Assembly (NCBI RefSeq): GCF_001425005.1
Contig: NZ_LMDB01000035.1
Span: forward strand, 323,005 to 387,004
DNA from: Duganella sp. Root336D2
Lineage (GTDB): Bacteria; Pseudomonadota; Gammaproteobacteria; Burkholderiales; Burkholderiaceae_D
DNA: 64,000 nt
Reading direction: 5' to 3'
Of the stretch, positions 46,994-55,839 are shown piece by piece. A program made the translations under genes and the position numbers. How positions within the stretch are numbered: the stretch's first letter is position 1; each line of letters starts with the position of its first letter. Below the pieces are notes generated by a model. The model searched no databases. It saw only the letters and a list, made by a program, of their open reading frames with translations, and was not told the origin of the DNA.

Positions 46994-47815
46994 ATGAACA
47001 TGCCAGCACTGGAAACAGTCGCCATCAGCGTAGAAGCCCACATCGCCACCGTGCGACTGAACCGGCCGGAGAAGTTGAACGCCATGAACCTGGCCATGTG
47101 GCACGATATCCGCAGCGCATTCCGCTATGTGGACGACACGCCCGGAATCCGCGTCGCCGTGCTGGAAGCTGAAGGCAAGGCCTTCACGGCGGGCATCGAT
47201 CTGCAGATGATGATGGGCCTGGGCCAGCAGATCCAGGACGACTGCGATGGCCGCATGCGCGAATCGCTGCGCCGCATCATCCTTGATCTGCAGGACACCC
47301 TGACCAGCCTGGAACGCTGCCGCAAGCCGGTACTGGCGGCAGTGCATGGCGCCTGCGTGGGCGGCGGCATCGACCTGATCACCTGCGCCGACATGCGCTA
47401 CTGCTCGGCGGACGCCTGGTTCTCGATCAAGGAAATCGATATCGGCATGACGGCCGACGTAGGCACCTTGCAGCGCTTACCGCGCCTGGTCGGCGAAGGC
47501 ATGGCGCGCGAACTGGCCTACACCGCGCGTAAAGTGGATGCGGCGGAAGCGAAGGAAATCCGCCTGGTCAACCGCGTATTCGAATCGCCGCAAGCGCTGC
47601 GTGAAGGCGTGCGCGCGATTGCCGCCGGGATTGCCGCCAAGGCTCCGCTGGCCGTGCGCGGCGTGAAAGAGATGATCACTTACGCGCGCGACCATTCGAT
47701 TGCCGACGGCCTCAATTACAACGCCACCTGGAATGCGGCCATGCTGATGTCGGCCGACCTGCAGGAAGCCATGATGTCCGGCATGGCCAAGCGCGCGCCG
47801 GCGTTCAAGGACTGA
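46994..47815 (+). CDS. Crotonase; probable delta-3,5-delta-2,4-dienoyl-CoA isomerase
   Basis: A 273-residue enoyl-CoA hydratase/isomerase superfamily protein. The oxyanion-hole regions are GKAFTAGIDLQMM and AVHGACVGGGIDLI. The catalytic part reads CADMRYCSADAWFSIKEID then IGMTADVGTLQRLPRLVG, which matches mammalian ECH1. That enzyme uses an Asp, a Glu and an Asp at these places (CAD, KEID, TADVG) to shift conjugated double bonds during breakdown of unsaturated fatty acids. The isomerase call is better supported than plain hydratase. It has a clear ribosome site (AAAGGAG) and stands alone after operon 1. A weak hairpin with a short T-run follows at 47828-47850. Confidence 0.88.
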   Translation: MNMPALETVAISVEAHIATVRLNRPEKLNAMNLAMWHDIRSAFRYVDDTPGIRVAVLEAEGKAFTAGIDLQMMMGLGQQIQDDCDGRMRESLRRIILDLQDTLTSLERCRKPVLAAVHGACVGGGIDLITCADMRYCSADAWFSIKEIDIGMTADVGTLQRLPRLVGEGMARELAYTARKVDAAEAKEIRLVNRVFESPQALREGVRAIAAGIAAKAPLAVRGVKEMITYARDHSIADGLNYNATWNAAMLMSADLQEAMMSGMAKRAPAFKD

Positions 47816-47951
47816 CAGGCATCCCGTCAGCGGCCAGCCTTGCCGGCCTTTTGCCGCTCCTCCCACTTTGCATGTTCACTGTCGTAAGTGGAAAACTCTT
47901 CGCGCCGGGCGCCTGCGGCTGCTGTCCTCCTTGCCCGGCAAGCCCGGTGCA

Positions 47952-48788
47952 ATGTGGCGACGCCGCGTGCTGCTGCGGCTGGCCCTGGTCGCCACGGCCC
48001 TGCTCTTGCCGCTGCTTGCCGGGGCGATACTGTCGCACGCTGCAGTGGGCGAAACAGCTTTCATGGCCGGCGCCGCGCTGCTTTACCTTGCCTTCTGGTG
48101 CGGCGTGGCAGCCTGGGGGGCGGCGCTGGCGCGCAGCGCGGCAGCAGGTGCCGCATTATTGCTGGCCGCCTTCGTACTGTTCGCGCTGGTGCTGCCGACT
48201 GGCGTCAACGCCATGCTGGAACGCGCAGTGCCGGTCGTCCAGGGCGCGGAATTGGCGCTGGCGCAGCGCCAGGCCGTCCATACGGCATGGGACAAGCCGC
48301 GGGAAGAGACGATGCAGCGCTTCTTCCGCACGCATCCGGAGTGGAAAGATGCGGCGCCACTGCCGGAAGGATTCCACTGGAAATGGTATTACGCGATGCA
48401 CCAGGCCGGGGATGACATGGTGTCGGGCCAGGCAGCGCTATACCGCCAGGCGCTATGGTCGCGCGAAGTATGGACGCGCAATGCAGGCCTGGTGCTGGCG
48501 GGGGTAAACGTGCAGGTTCTGCTGCACCGGCTGGCCGGCACCGACATGGAAGCGCGGCAGGCTTACCTGGATCGCGTCGCGGCCTACCACGAGCGTGTGC
48601 GACGCCACTTCTATCCTTACGTCTTCAATGACAAGCCCTTCGGCCCCGCGGACTTCGCACGCCTGCCGGTCTACTCGCCTGCGAGCGGGAACGGCATCCC
48701 GCCCTGGCCGCTGGCCGCCGCACTGGCGGCGCTGGCCGCAGCAACCCTGCTACTGGGCCTGCGCCAAACCGCCCGCGTAGCCGGCTAA
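47952..48788 (+). CDS. DUF3526 ABC-2 permease, N-terminally truncated
   Basis: About 278 residues from the ATG at 47952 (MWRRRVLLRLAL). Membrane helices lie at about 8-30, 37-58, 60-85 and near the C-terminus (about 250-272). A large periplasmic part between them has PREETMQRFFRTHPEWKDAA and FYPYVFNDKPFGPADFARLP, as at the end of DUF3526 permeases. Full-length members are about 450-500 residues and sit next to an ABC ATPase and a second permease. Neither is present and the first half is missing, so this is probably a deletion remnant that may no longer function. The ribosome site is poor. Confidence 0.65.
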   Translation: MWRRRVLLRLALVATALLLPLLAGAILSHAAVGETAFMAGAALLYLAFWCGVAAWGAALARSAAAGAALLLAAFVLFALVLPTGVNAMLERAVPVVQGAELALAQRQAVHTAWDKPREETMQRFFRTHPEWKDAAPLPEGFHWKWYYAMHQAGDDMVSGQAALYRQALWSREVWTRNAGLVLAGVNVQVLLHRLAGTDMEARQAYLDRVAAYHERVRRHFYPYVFNDKPFGPADFARLPVYSPASGNGIPPWPLAAALAALAAATLLLGLRQTARVAG

Positions 48789-48799
48789 GCCGCAAATCA

Positions 48800-48838
48800 A
48801 AATGTCCACCTTGGGGTCAGGAACGAATGTGGACATTT
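48800..48838. repeat. Dispersed palindromic repeat, copy 4
   Basis: Arms AAATGTCCAC (48800-48809) and GTGGACATTT (48829-48838) with the core CTTGGGGTCAGGAACGAAT between. It lies between the convergent DUF3526 and orn genes, 11 bases after one stop and 10 before the other. It matches the copies at 14696 and 36519-36601. Confidence 0.85.
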
Positions 48839-48848
48839 CTTGCAGCAA

Positions 48849-49436
48849 TTACAGCTTGATGAAGTTCTCGCGGTAGTACTTCAGTTCTTCGATCGACTCG
48901 ATGATGTCGGCCAGCGCGGTGTGTTTTTGGGCTTTCTTGAAACCGGCCACCATTTCCGGCTTCCAGCGGCGGCCCAACTCCTTCAGGGTCGAGACGTCGA
49001 TATTGCGATAGTGGAAGAAGGCCTCGAGCTTCGGCATGTACTTGACCATGAAGCGGCGGTCCTGGCCGATGGTGTTGCCGCACATTGGCGATTTGCCGTT
49101 CGGCACCCATTGGCGCATGAAGGCGATCAACTCGGCTTCGGCCTGCGCTTCGCTCACGGTCGACGCTTTCACGCGGTCGATCAGGCCGGAGCGGCCGTGG
49201 GTGCCCTTGTTCCAGGCGTCCATCTTGTCCAGCGTCTGGTCCGACTGGTGAATCGCCAGCACCGGGCCTTCGGCCAGCACGTTCAGGTGCATGTCGGTGA
49301 CCACCATTGCCACTTCAATAATGCGGTCGGTCTCAGGTTCCAGGCCGGTCATTTCCATATCGACCCACACCAGGTTCATCTCATTCGGGCGCTGTGGGCT
49401 GGCCGGGGTTGCTGGGGTGTCGTTCGCTTGTGACAT
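48849..49436 (-). CDS. orn: Oligoribonuclease
   Basis: A 195-residue 3'-5' exoribonuclease of the DEDDh family that degrades dinucleotides left by other RNases, including pGpG from cyclic di-GMP turnover. The metal-binding residues are visible: LVWVDMEMTGLEPETDRIIE (Asp, Glu), CGNTIGQDRRFM (Asp) and KKAQKHTALADIIESI (His, Asp). The N-terminal 18 residues are an Ala/Thr/Pro extension not found in E. coli Orn; the ATG at codon 20 (MNLVWVD) is an alternative start. The gene is divergent from the M48 protease. Its presence suits the cyclic di-GMP genes nearby, though orn is generally conserved. Confidence 0.96.
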   Translation of the reverse strand: MSQANDTPATPASPQRPNEMNLVWVDMEMTGLEPETDRIIEVAMVVTDMHLNVLAEGPVLAIHQSDQTLDKMDAWNKGTHGRSGLIDRVKASTVSEAQAEAELIAFMRQWVPNGKSPMCGNTIGQDRRFMVKYMPKLEAFFHYRNIDVSTLKELGRRWKPEMVAGFKKAQKHTALADIIESIEELKYYRENFIKL

Positions 49437-49494
49437 AATTCTCTCTAAGACAATATAAGGCAGGATTAATCCGCCATTTTCTCACAGGCACAGA

Positions 49495-50766
49495 ATGTAT
49501 TCACACGCGTTTTCGTTTTTGTTCGTTGCTTTTTTAACATTAACCCTGGTGGTGCGCTTCTGGCTCGCCTCGCGCCATATCCGCCATGTGCTGCAAAACC
49601 GCGCCGCCGTGCCTGCCGATTTCGCAGAAAGAATCCCGCTGGCCGCCCACCAGAAGGCTGCTGATTACACCATTGAGCGCACCAAACTCGGGCTGCTCAG
49701 CATGATGGTGTCCAGCATTGCGCTGATCGGCTTTACCCTGCTCGGTGGCCTGCAATGGCTGTCGGCTACCCTGTTCAACGCCACTGGCGGCGGCATGACT
49801 TACCAGCTTGGGCTGATCATCGCCTTCGGCCTGGTGTCGGGCCTGATTGACCTGCCGCTGGATTACTACCGCCAGTTCACGCTGGAAGAGCGCTTCGGCT
49901 TCAACAAGATGAGCAAGCGCCTGTTCTTCATTGACCTGCTCAAAGGAGTGGGCATCGCTGGCGTGATCGGCCTGCCGCTGGTGTGGGTCATCCTGGTACT
50001 GATGGAAAAATCGGGCAGCCTGTGGTGGCTGTATGCCTGGTTCGTGTGGTGCGGCTTCCAGCTGCTGGTGATGGCGCTCTACCCTAACCTGATTGCACCG
50101 CTGTTCAACAAATTCACGCCGCTGGCCGACGAATCGCTGAAACAGCGTATCGAGGGCTTGATGAAGCGCGTCGGTTTCGCATCCAAGGGCTTGTTCGTGA
50201 TGGACGGTTCCAAACGCAGCGCGCATGGCAATGCCTACTTCTCAGGTTTCGGTGCGGCCAAGCGCATCGTGTTCTACGACACCCTGGTATCCAGCCTGTC
50301 GCCGCAGGAGGTTGAAGCGGTGCTGGCGCATGAACTGGGCCACTTCAAGCTGAAACACATCATCAAGCGCATCGTGGTCATGTTCGGCCTGTCGCTTGGC
50401 TTCCTTGCCTTGCTGGGCTACCTGAAAGGCCAGCTCTGGTTCTACACCGGCCTGGGCGTGAACCCGATCATCGTGCCCGGCCAGGCCAACGACGCACTGG
50501 CGCTGCTGCTGTTCATGCTGGTGCTGCCGGTATTCACCTTCCTGTTTGGCCCATTGACCTCGCTCAGCTCGCGCAAGCACGAATTCGAGGCCGATGCCTT
50601 CGCCGCCAAGCATACCGACGCGCGCGACCTGGTGTCGGCGCTGGTCAAGATGTACGAGGATAATGCCTCGACCCTGACCCCTGATCCGCTGCACTCGGCC
50701 TTCTACGATTCGCACCCGCCCGCCAGCGTGCGGATCCGTCAACTCAATCTGGCGGTATCCCAATGA
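49495..50766 (+). CDS. M48 family metalloprotease (Ste24/CAAX-protease type)
   Basis: A 423-residue inner-membrane zinc endopeptidase with several membrane helices. The zinc motif is HELGH in VEAVLAHELGHFKLKH near 280. The downstream Glu ligand is in KHEFEADAFAAKH near 365. Upstream, GLIDLPLDYYRQFTLEERFGFNK is the conserved Ste24 N-terminal region, and SKRSAHGNAYFSGFG lies near 242. In bacteria it probably takes part in membrane protein quality control; prenyl substrates are not expected. It overlaps phhB by four bases, in a run conserved in Betaproteobacteria. Confidence 0.94.
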   Translation: MYSHAFSFLFVAFLTLTLVVRFWLASRHIRHVLQNRAAVPADFAERIPLAAHQKAADYTIERTKLGLLSMMVSSIALIGFTLLGGLQWLSATLFNATGGGMTYQLGLIIAFGLVSGLIDLPLDYYRQFTLEERFGFNKMSKRLFFIDLLKGVGIAGVIGLPLVWVILVLMEKSGSLWWLYAWFVWCGFQLLVMALYPNLIAPLFNKFTPLADESLKQRIEGLMKRVGFASKGLFVMDGSKRSAHGNAYFSGFGAAKRIVFYDTLVSSLSPQEVEAVLAHELGHFKLKHIIKRIVVMFGLSLGFLALLGYLKGQLWFYTGLGVNPIIVPGQANDALALLLFMLVLPVFTFLFGPLTSLSSRKHEFEADAFAAKHTDARDLVSALVKMYEDNASTLTPDPLHSAFYDSHPPASVRIRQLNLAVSQ

Positions 50767-51104
50767 CAGCGAATATCCACACCGCGGCCGATTTGCGCGC
50801 CCTGCGCTGCAGCCACCAGACGCAGGCCCTGGATGCAGCCGAAGCGCTGCGCCTGTGCCAGCTGCTCGATGGCTGGAGCATGGCCAGCGGCAAGCTGGTG
50901 AACACCTTCGGCTTCAACAACTACTACGAGACCATGGCTTTTGTGAATGCGCTGGCCTACATCTCCCATCGCGAAGACCATCACCCTGAGCTGGTGGTGG
51001 GCTACAAGACCTGCCAGGTGCGCTATGACACGCACTCGGTGAACGGCTTGTCGATCAACGATTTCATCTGCGCCTCCAAGGCCGATGCACTGGGCCAGGC
51101 ATGA
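50763..51104 (+). CDS. phhB: Pterin-4a-carbinolamine dehydratase
   Basis: A 113-residue PCD/DCoH-fold enzyme that dehydrates 4a-hydroxytetrahydropterin and so recycles the cofactor of phenylalanine hydroxylase. The active-site motif is HREDHHPELVVGY near 63-75, with the three His, followed by YDTHSVNGLSINDFICA. It is coupled to the protease before it (ATGA overlap at 50763-50766) and to rsgA after it (51101-51104). No phenylalanine hydroxylase is in the window. Confidence 0.94.
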   Translation: MTANIHTAADLRALRCSHQTQALDAAEALRLCQLLDGWSMASGKLVNTFGFNNYYETMAFVNALAYISHREDHHPELVVGYKTCQVRYDTHSVNGLSINDFICASKADALGQA

Positions 51105-52000
51105 GCAAGGGAACCAAACGAACCGGCACCATCATCGCAGCCCACGGTCGCCACTACCTGGCGGAAGCGGAGGGCCAGCGCCTGCAATGCGTCACGCGCG
51201 GCAAGAAGACCAATGTGGCAGTGGGCGATTTCGTCGACCTGACCCTGACTTCGCCCGACCAGGCGGTGATCGACAAGATCCAGGAGCGCAAGACGCTGCT
51301 GTACCGCTCCGACCAGTACAAGTCCAAGCTGCTGGCAGCCAATGTAGACCAACTGTTCATCGTGGTCGCGACGGAACCAAGTTTCTCGGACGACCTGGTG
51401 TCGCGCGCCCTGGTGGCGGCGGAGGCGGCCGGCATCCACGTGCGCCTGCTGCTGAACAAGGTCGACGTGACCGAAATGCTGGAACATGCGCGCAAGCGCC
51501 TGCAGGTGTATTCGGCCATGGGCTATGAGGTGATCGAAGTGTCGGCTACCGGCCAGCCGGAGCAGACCGGCGCCACCCTGGCGCCGCTGCTGCAGGGGCA
51601 CTCCTCGATCCTGATCGGCCAGTCCGGCATGGGCAAATCGTCCCTGATCAACATCCTGGTGCCGGACGCCGATATCGCCACCCGCGAAATCAGCGAGGCG
51701 CTGGATACCGGCAAGCACACCACGACCTTCACCCGCCTGTACCACGTGGGCCCCGATTCAAGTGTGATCGATTCGCCGGGCTTCCAGGAATTCGGCCTGT
51801 ACCACCTGAGCGAAGGCATGCTGGAACGGGCCTTCCGCGATTTCCAGCCCTATCTGGGCGCCTGCCGGTTCTACAACTGCCGGCACCTGAGCGAGCCGCA
51901 ATGCGCGGTACTGGAGGCTGTCGGCGAAGGCAAGATCGCGAAAATGCGGCATACGCTGTACGGCCAGCTGTTGCACGAGTCCTCGCAAACGCTTTATTGA
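51101..52000 (+). CDS. rsgA: Small ribosomal subunit biogenesis GTPase RsgA
   Basis: A 299-residue circularly permuted GTPase that checks late 30S subunit maturation. An N-terminal OB fold (about 1-75) is followed by the permuted GTPase: LLNKVDV (G4) before GQSGMGKSSLIN (G1, near 173), then DTGKHTTTF and VIDSPGFQEFG (G3). The C-terminal zinc site is C-x4-C-x-H-x5-C, in ACRFYNCRHLSEPQCAV. All key motifs are present and the length is normal. It shares four bases with phhB, and the sensor kinase begins 11 bases later. Confidence 0.96.
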   Translation: MSKGTKRTGTIIAAHGRHYLAEAEGQRLQCVTRGKKTNVAVGDFVDLTLTSPDQAVIDKIQERKTLLYRSDQYKSKLLAANVDQLFIVVATEPSFSDDLVSRALVAAEAAGIHVRLLLNKVDVTEMLEHARKRLQVYSAMGYEVIEVSATGQPEQTGATLAPLLQGHSSILIGQSGMGKSSLINILVPDADIATREISEALDTGKHTTTFTRLYHVGPDSSVIDSPGFQEFGLYHLSEGMLERAFRDFQPYLGACRFYNCRHLSEPQCAVLEAVGEGKIAKMRHTLYGQLLHESSQTLY

Positions 52001-52010
52001 CGGGACGCCG

Positions 52011-54845
52011 ATGCAGCTTCTGTTTGCCGATGACGATGCGGTTGCGCAGTGGGAGCTTGAGCTCCTGCCCCTGCGTGGCGTTATGCGGCTTCCAGTGCTG
52101 CTGCCGCTGGCCTGGCATTTGCGGCAACGCGACGGCAAGCGCGCGCAGGAACTGGCGCGCGAAGCGGCTGCCCTGGCGTCCGCCGCCCAGTTGCCGGATA
52201 TTGCGCGCGCCGGCCTGGAAGCGCGCCTGCTCTTGGTGGACGCTGAAATCCGCTGGCTGCTCGGCGAACTCGATGTCGCCTGGGCCCTGGCGGCCCGCGC
52301 CATGGAGGCATTCGAAACCCATAACGACTGCATCGGCCGCGCCGACACCCATTGGCTGAAAGCGTGGATCTCCGTCGACCGCGGCAACCACGGCCAGCGC
52401 GATGCGGAACTGGAGGCGTGTTCGCTCTGGGCCCATCAGGCCGGCGACCAGCAGCGCGCCACCATCGCCGATGCGGTCCAGGCGCGCTGGGCGGCCTTGC
52501 GCGACCTGCACGCCGCCACCGAGCGCTGGGGTTCGCGCTTCGACCTTGCCGAAGATGTGGCGCCCAGCGTCGATTGCTGGATCAACGATTTCTTCGCCAT
52601 CGCCGCCAGCCAGGCCGGCGACATCGGCAATTCCGCCGGCTTTTACATCCGCAGCCATGAGGCGGCGCTGGAAACGGGCCAGGTCCGCGCCGCCGCCACC
52701 GCCGCCATCAATATCGCCGAGAAGTTTTCGCAATTGAACGACCACCACTCCGGCCTGGAGTGGATGCAGCGTGCCATGGAGCTGGCCAAGCCCACCGGCT
52801 GGCCGCGCAGCATCGGCTCCTGCCTGGTGCACACGGCCGATATCGTGCGCCGCCTGGGCCGCCTCGACGCGGCGGAAGACTTGCTGCGCGAAGCGCTGGT
52901 GATCCTGGCGCCGCAGGCGAACGGGCGCACCTACGCGATCGCCCTGCAGCACCTGGGCGAACTGTGCCTGGACAAGAAGGATTATGGCGAAGCGCTGGAC
53001 GCCTTCCAGCGCCTGTCGGAGCGCGCCGAGGCCCTGCAGCAGGGCGACTTCAAGATCGTGGCCCTGCGCGGCCAGGCCCACGCCCTTTGCTACCTCAATC
53101 GTTCGCTGGAAGCGCTGGACATGGCGCAGCTGGCGGTGGAGCGCGCCGCGCGCCACCACAATGCCTTCCACCACGTGGCCGCGCTGCGCGTGCTGGCACT
53201 GATCCACGGCCAGCTCCAGCTGTCGGCGCCGCCCGGCATGGAGGCGCCGAACGCGCGCCTGCACTACCTGCACAAGGCGCTGGAAGCGGCGCAGACCATC
53301 AAGGGCTACACGGTGCCGGGCGACCTGTATGACGCACTGGGCGCCGAGTATGCGCGCCTGGGCGACTTTGCCCGCGCGTATGAAATGGCGACTGCCGCCA
53401 GCGCCGCGCGCGAAAAGACCCATACACTGGAAGCCACCAGCCGCGCCATCGCCATGCAGGTGCACCACCAGACCGAGCAGGCGCGCGCGGAAGGCCTGCA
53501 CCACCGCGAGCTGGCCATGTCCGAGGCACGCCGCGCCGAAGTGCTGCAGCAGACCAGCAAATTGCTGGAACGCCTGTCCGCCATCGGCCAGGAAATCACG
53601 ACCCACCTCGATGCGGGCGCCGTGTTCCAGGCACTGGACCGCCACACCCACGCCCTGCTGTCGGCCAATACTTTCGCGGTCTACCTGGTCGACCCGGCGG
53701 GCCGCCAACTGGAACGCGCTTTCGGCGTGGAAGCGGGCCAGGCCCTGCCCCGCAACGCGATTCCGCTGGTGCACCCCACTGCCTACACCGCGCAATGCCT
53801 GCGCGAGCGGCGCGAGGTGTACATCGACCAGATCCCGGCTGAGCGCGACAGCACGGTGACACCCGGCACGGCAGCCAGCCGCAGCGCGCTGTACGTGCCG
53901 TTGCTGGTGGGCGAACGGGCGCTGGGCGTGATGACGGTGCAAGCGATGCACGCCAACGCCTACGGTGAACGGGAGCGCCTGATTTTCCGCACGCTGTGCG
54001 CATATGGCGCCATCGCCCTGGATAACGCGCTCGCCTACCGGCAGCTGCAGGAGGCCCAGTCGCAACTGGTGTCGCAGCAAAAACTGGCGGCCCTGGGCGC
54101 GCTGATGGCCGGCGTGGCGCACGAATTGAATACGCCGATCGGCAACAGCCTGCTGATTGCCAGTACGCTGGAGCAGAAAACCACCGAACTGGAAGAGGTG
54201 GTCAACGGCCGCGGGCTGCGCAAGTCCGAACTGCTGGCCTTCATCGACGATGCGCGTACCGCTTCCACCCTGGTGATGCGCGGCCTGCACAGCGCCGCCG
54301 ACCTGGTGTCGAGCTTCAAGCAGGTGGCGGTCGACCGCACCACCGAGCAGCGGCGCATCTTCAACCTGCACCAGGTGACGCATGAAGTGGTGGCCACGGT
54401 GATGAACCGCATCCGCAAGGACGGCCACCAGATCGAATTCGAGGTGCCGGAGCTGATCATGCTGGACAGCTACCCCGGCCCCTTCGGCCAGGTCATCACC
54501 AACCTGATCAACAACGCCCTGCTGCACGCCTTCGACAGGCGCGAAGGCGGCCAGCTGCACCTGGCGGCGGCGACGCCGCAGGAAGGGCGCGTGCTAATAT
54601 CGTTCACTGACAACGGCGGCGGCATCGCGCCGGAGAACCTGACGCGCATATTCGACCCGTTTTTCACCACCAAACTGGGGCAAGGCGGCTCGGGGCTGGG
54701 GTTATCGATCAGTTACAACATCGTCACTTCCCTGCTGGGCGGCCAGATCGCCGTCGACAGCGGCGCCACAGGCACCACGTTCACGCTGGACCTGCCGTTA
54801 TCGGCGCCGCGGCATGACCCCGAACGCCCGGCCACGATTTATTGA
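52011..54845 (+). CDS. Large soluble TPR-GAF sensor histidine kinase
   Basis: A 944-residue kinase without membrane helices. Residues ~20-480 form TPR-like helical repeats (LDAAEDLLREALVILAPQ, DYGEALDAFQRLSERAEAL). A coiled-coil linker leads to a GAF domain (about 520-675), with SRSALYVPLLVGERALGVMTV. The dimerisation domain has His704 in LMAGVAHELNTPIGN. The ATPase domain shows VITNLINNALLHAF, FTDNGGGIAPENL and GGSGLGLSISYNIV. The GAF suggests a small-molecule or redox input, and the TPR part a protein partner. No response regulator is adjacent. It follows rsgA by 11 bases and may be transcribed with the housekeeping genes before it. Confidence 0.92.
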   Translation: MQLLFADDDAVAQWELELLPLRGVMRLPVLLPLAWHLRQRDGKRAQELAREAAALASAAQLPDIARAGLEARLLLVDAEIRWLLGELDVAWALAARAMEAFETHNDCIGRADTHWLKAWISVDRGNHGQRDAELEACSLWAHQAGDQQRATIADAVQARWAALRDLHAATERWGSRFDLAEDVAPSVDCWINDFFAIAASQAGDIGNSAGFYIRSHEAALETGQVRAAATAAINIAEKFSQLNDHHSGLEWMQRAMELAKPTGWPRSIGSCLVHTADIVRRLGRLDAAEDLLREALVILAPQANGRTYAIALQHLGELCLDKKDYGEALDAFQRLSERAEALQQGDFKIVALRGQAHALCYLNRSLEALDMAQLAVERAARHHNAFHHVAALRVLALIHGQLQLSAPPGMEAPNARLHYLHKALEAAQTIKGYTVPGDLYDALGAEYARLGDFARAYEMATAASAAREKTHTLEATSRAIAMQVHHQTEQARAEGLHHRELAMSEARRAEVLQQTSKLLERLSAIGQEITTHLDAGAVFQALDRHTHALLSANTFAVYLVDPAGRQLERAFGVEAGQALPRNAIPLVHPTAYTAQCLRERREVYIDQIPAERDSTVTPGTAASRSALYVPLLVGERALGVMTVQAMHANAYGERERLIFRTLCAYGAIALDNALAYRQLQEAQSQLVSQQKLAALGALMAGVAHELNTPIGNSLLIASTLEQKTTELEEVVNGRGLRKSELLAFIDDARTASTLVMRGLHSAADLVSSFKQVAVDRTTEQRRIFNLHQVTHEVVATVMNRIRKDGHQIEFEVPELIMLDSYPGPFGQVITNLINNALLHAFDRREGGQLHLAAATPQEGRVLISFTDNGGGIAPENLTRIFDPFFTTKLGQGGSGLGLSISYNIVTSLLGGQIAVDSGATGTTFTLDLPLSAPRHDPERPATIY

Positions 54846-54853
54846 AATGCCCG

Positions 54854-54859
54854 TATAAT
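54854..54859 (+). promoter_or_regulatory. -10 box of the arg operon
   Basis: A consensus TATAAT lies 31 bases before the argF start and directly after the kinase stop. No good -35 is seen at 16-18 bases upstream (GCCACG), so activity would depend on an activator or be modest. No clear ARG box is visible. Confidence 0.4.
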
Positions 54860-54890
54860 CTTTAGTCCACCGCAGCAAAACTTTGCAAAG

Positions 54891-55832
54891 ATGTCTATAC
54901 CACCTAAAAGCATCAAGCACTATCTCCAGTTCAACGACCTGACCCTGGAGGAGTACGAATATGTGATCGCCCGCGCAGCGGAAATCAAGCGCAAGTTCAA
55001 GGCCTACGAGATTTACCACCCGCTGATCGACCGCACCCTGGTCATGGTGTTCGACAAGAACTCGACCCGTACCCGCCTGTCCTTCGAGGCCGGCATGCAC
55101 CAGCTGGGCGGCGCTGCGATCTACCTGAATACCCGCGATTCCCAGCTGGGCCGCGGCGAGCCGGTGGAAGACGCGGGCCAGGTCATGTCCCGCATGTGCG
55201 ACATCATCATGGTGCGCACCTTCGGCCAGGACATCATCGAGCGTTTCGCAGCCCATTCGCGCGTGCCGGTGATTAACGGCCTGACCAACGAACACCATCC
55301 ATGCCAGGTCTTTGCCGACATCTTCACCTTTATCGAGCATCGCGGCTCGATCAAGGGCAAGGTCGTGGCCTGGGTGGGTGATGCCAACAATATGCTGTAC
55401 TCCTGGCTGCAGGCGGCCGAAGTGTTCGGTTTCCACGTCAATGTCTCTACGCCCCACGGCTACGACATGGACATGTCGCTGGTATCGACCGACCGCTACA
55501 CCTTCTTCGCCAACCCGTCCGATGCCTGCGAAGGCGCAGACCTGGTCAACACCGACGTCTGGACCTCGATGGGCTACGAAGAGGAAAACGCCGCCCGCCT
55601 GAAGGCCTTCGACGGCTGGATCGTCGATTCCGCCAAGATGTCCCGCGCCAAGCCGGAAGCCCTGTTCATGCACTGCCTGCCGGCCCACCGCGGCGAAGAA
55701 GTCGCGGCCGAAGTCATCGACGGCCCGCAATCCGTGGTCTGGGACGAAGCGGAAAACCGCCTGCACGTGCAGAAGGCCCTGATCGAATATCTCTTGCTCG
55801 GCAAGATCGCCTCCGAACACCCAACTGACTGA
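54891..55832 (+). CDS. argF: Ornithine carbamoyltransferase
   Basis: A 313-residue enzyme of arginine synthesis that joins carbamoyl phosphate to ornithine, giving citrulline. The carbamoyl-phosphate motif STRTR lies near 57 (KNSTRTRLSFEAGM), HPCQ near 137 (EHHPCQVFADIFT) and the ornithine motif HCLPAHRGEE near 263. Full length for the anabolic type. argG follows after 7 bases, so citrulline passes straight to the next step made from the same transcript. Confidence 0.97.
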   Translation: MSIPPKSIKHYLQFNDLTLEEYEYVIARAAEIKRKFKAYEIYHPLIDRTLVMVFDKNSTRTRLSFEAGMHQLGGAAIYLNTRDSQLGRGEPVEDAGQVMSRMCDIIMVRTFGQDIIERFAAHSRVPVINGLTNEHHPCQVFADIFTFIEHRGSIKGKVVAWVGDANNMLYSWLQAAEVFGFHVNVSTPHGYDMDMSLVSTDRYTFFANPSDACEGADLVNTDVWTSMGYEEENAARLKAFDGWIVDSAKMSRAKPEALFMHCLPAHRGEEVAAEVIDGPQSVVWDEAENRLHVQKALIEYLLLGKIASEHPTD

Positions 55833-55839
55833 GAAAACC

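Noticed and set aside
51729..54560. Open frame of 943 codons on the minus strand
   Set aside because: It is the antisense shadow of the TPR-GAF kinase. The sequence is rich in His, Gln, Arg and Ala with no domain, as expected from high-GC codon bias.
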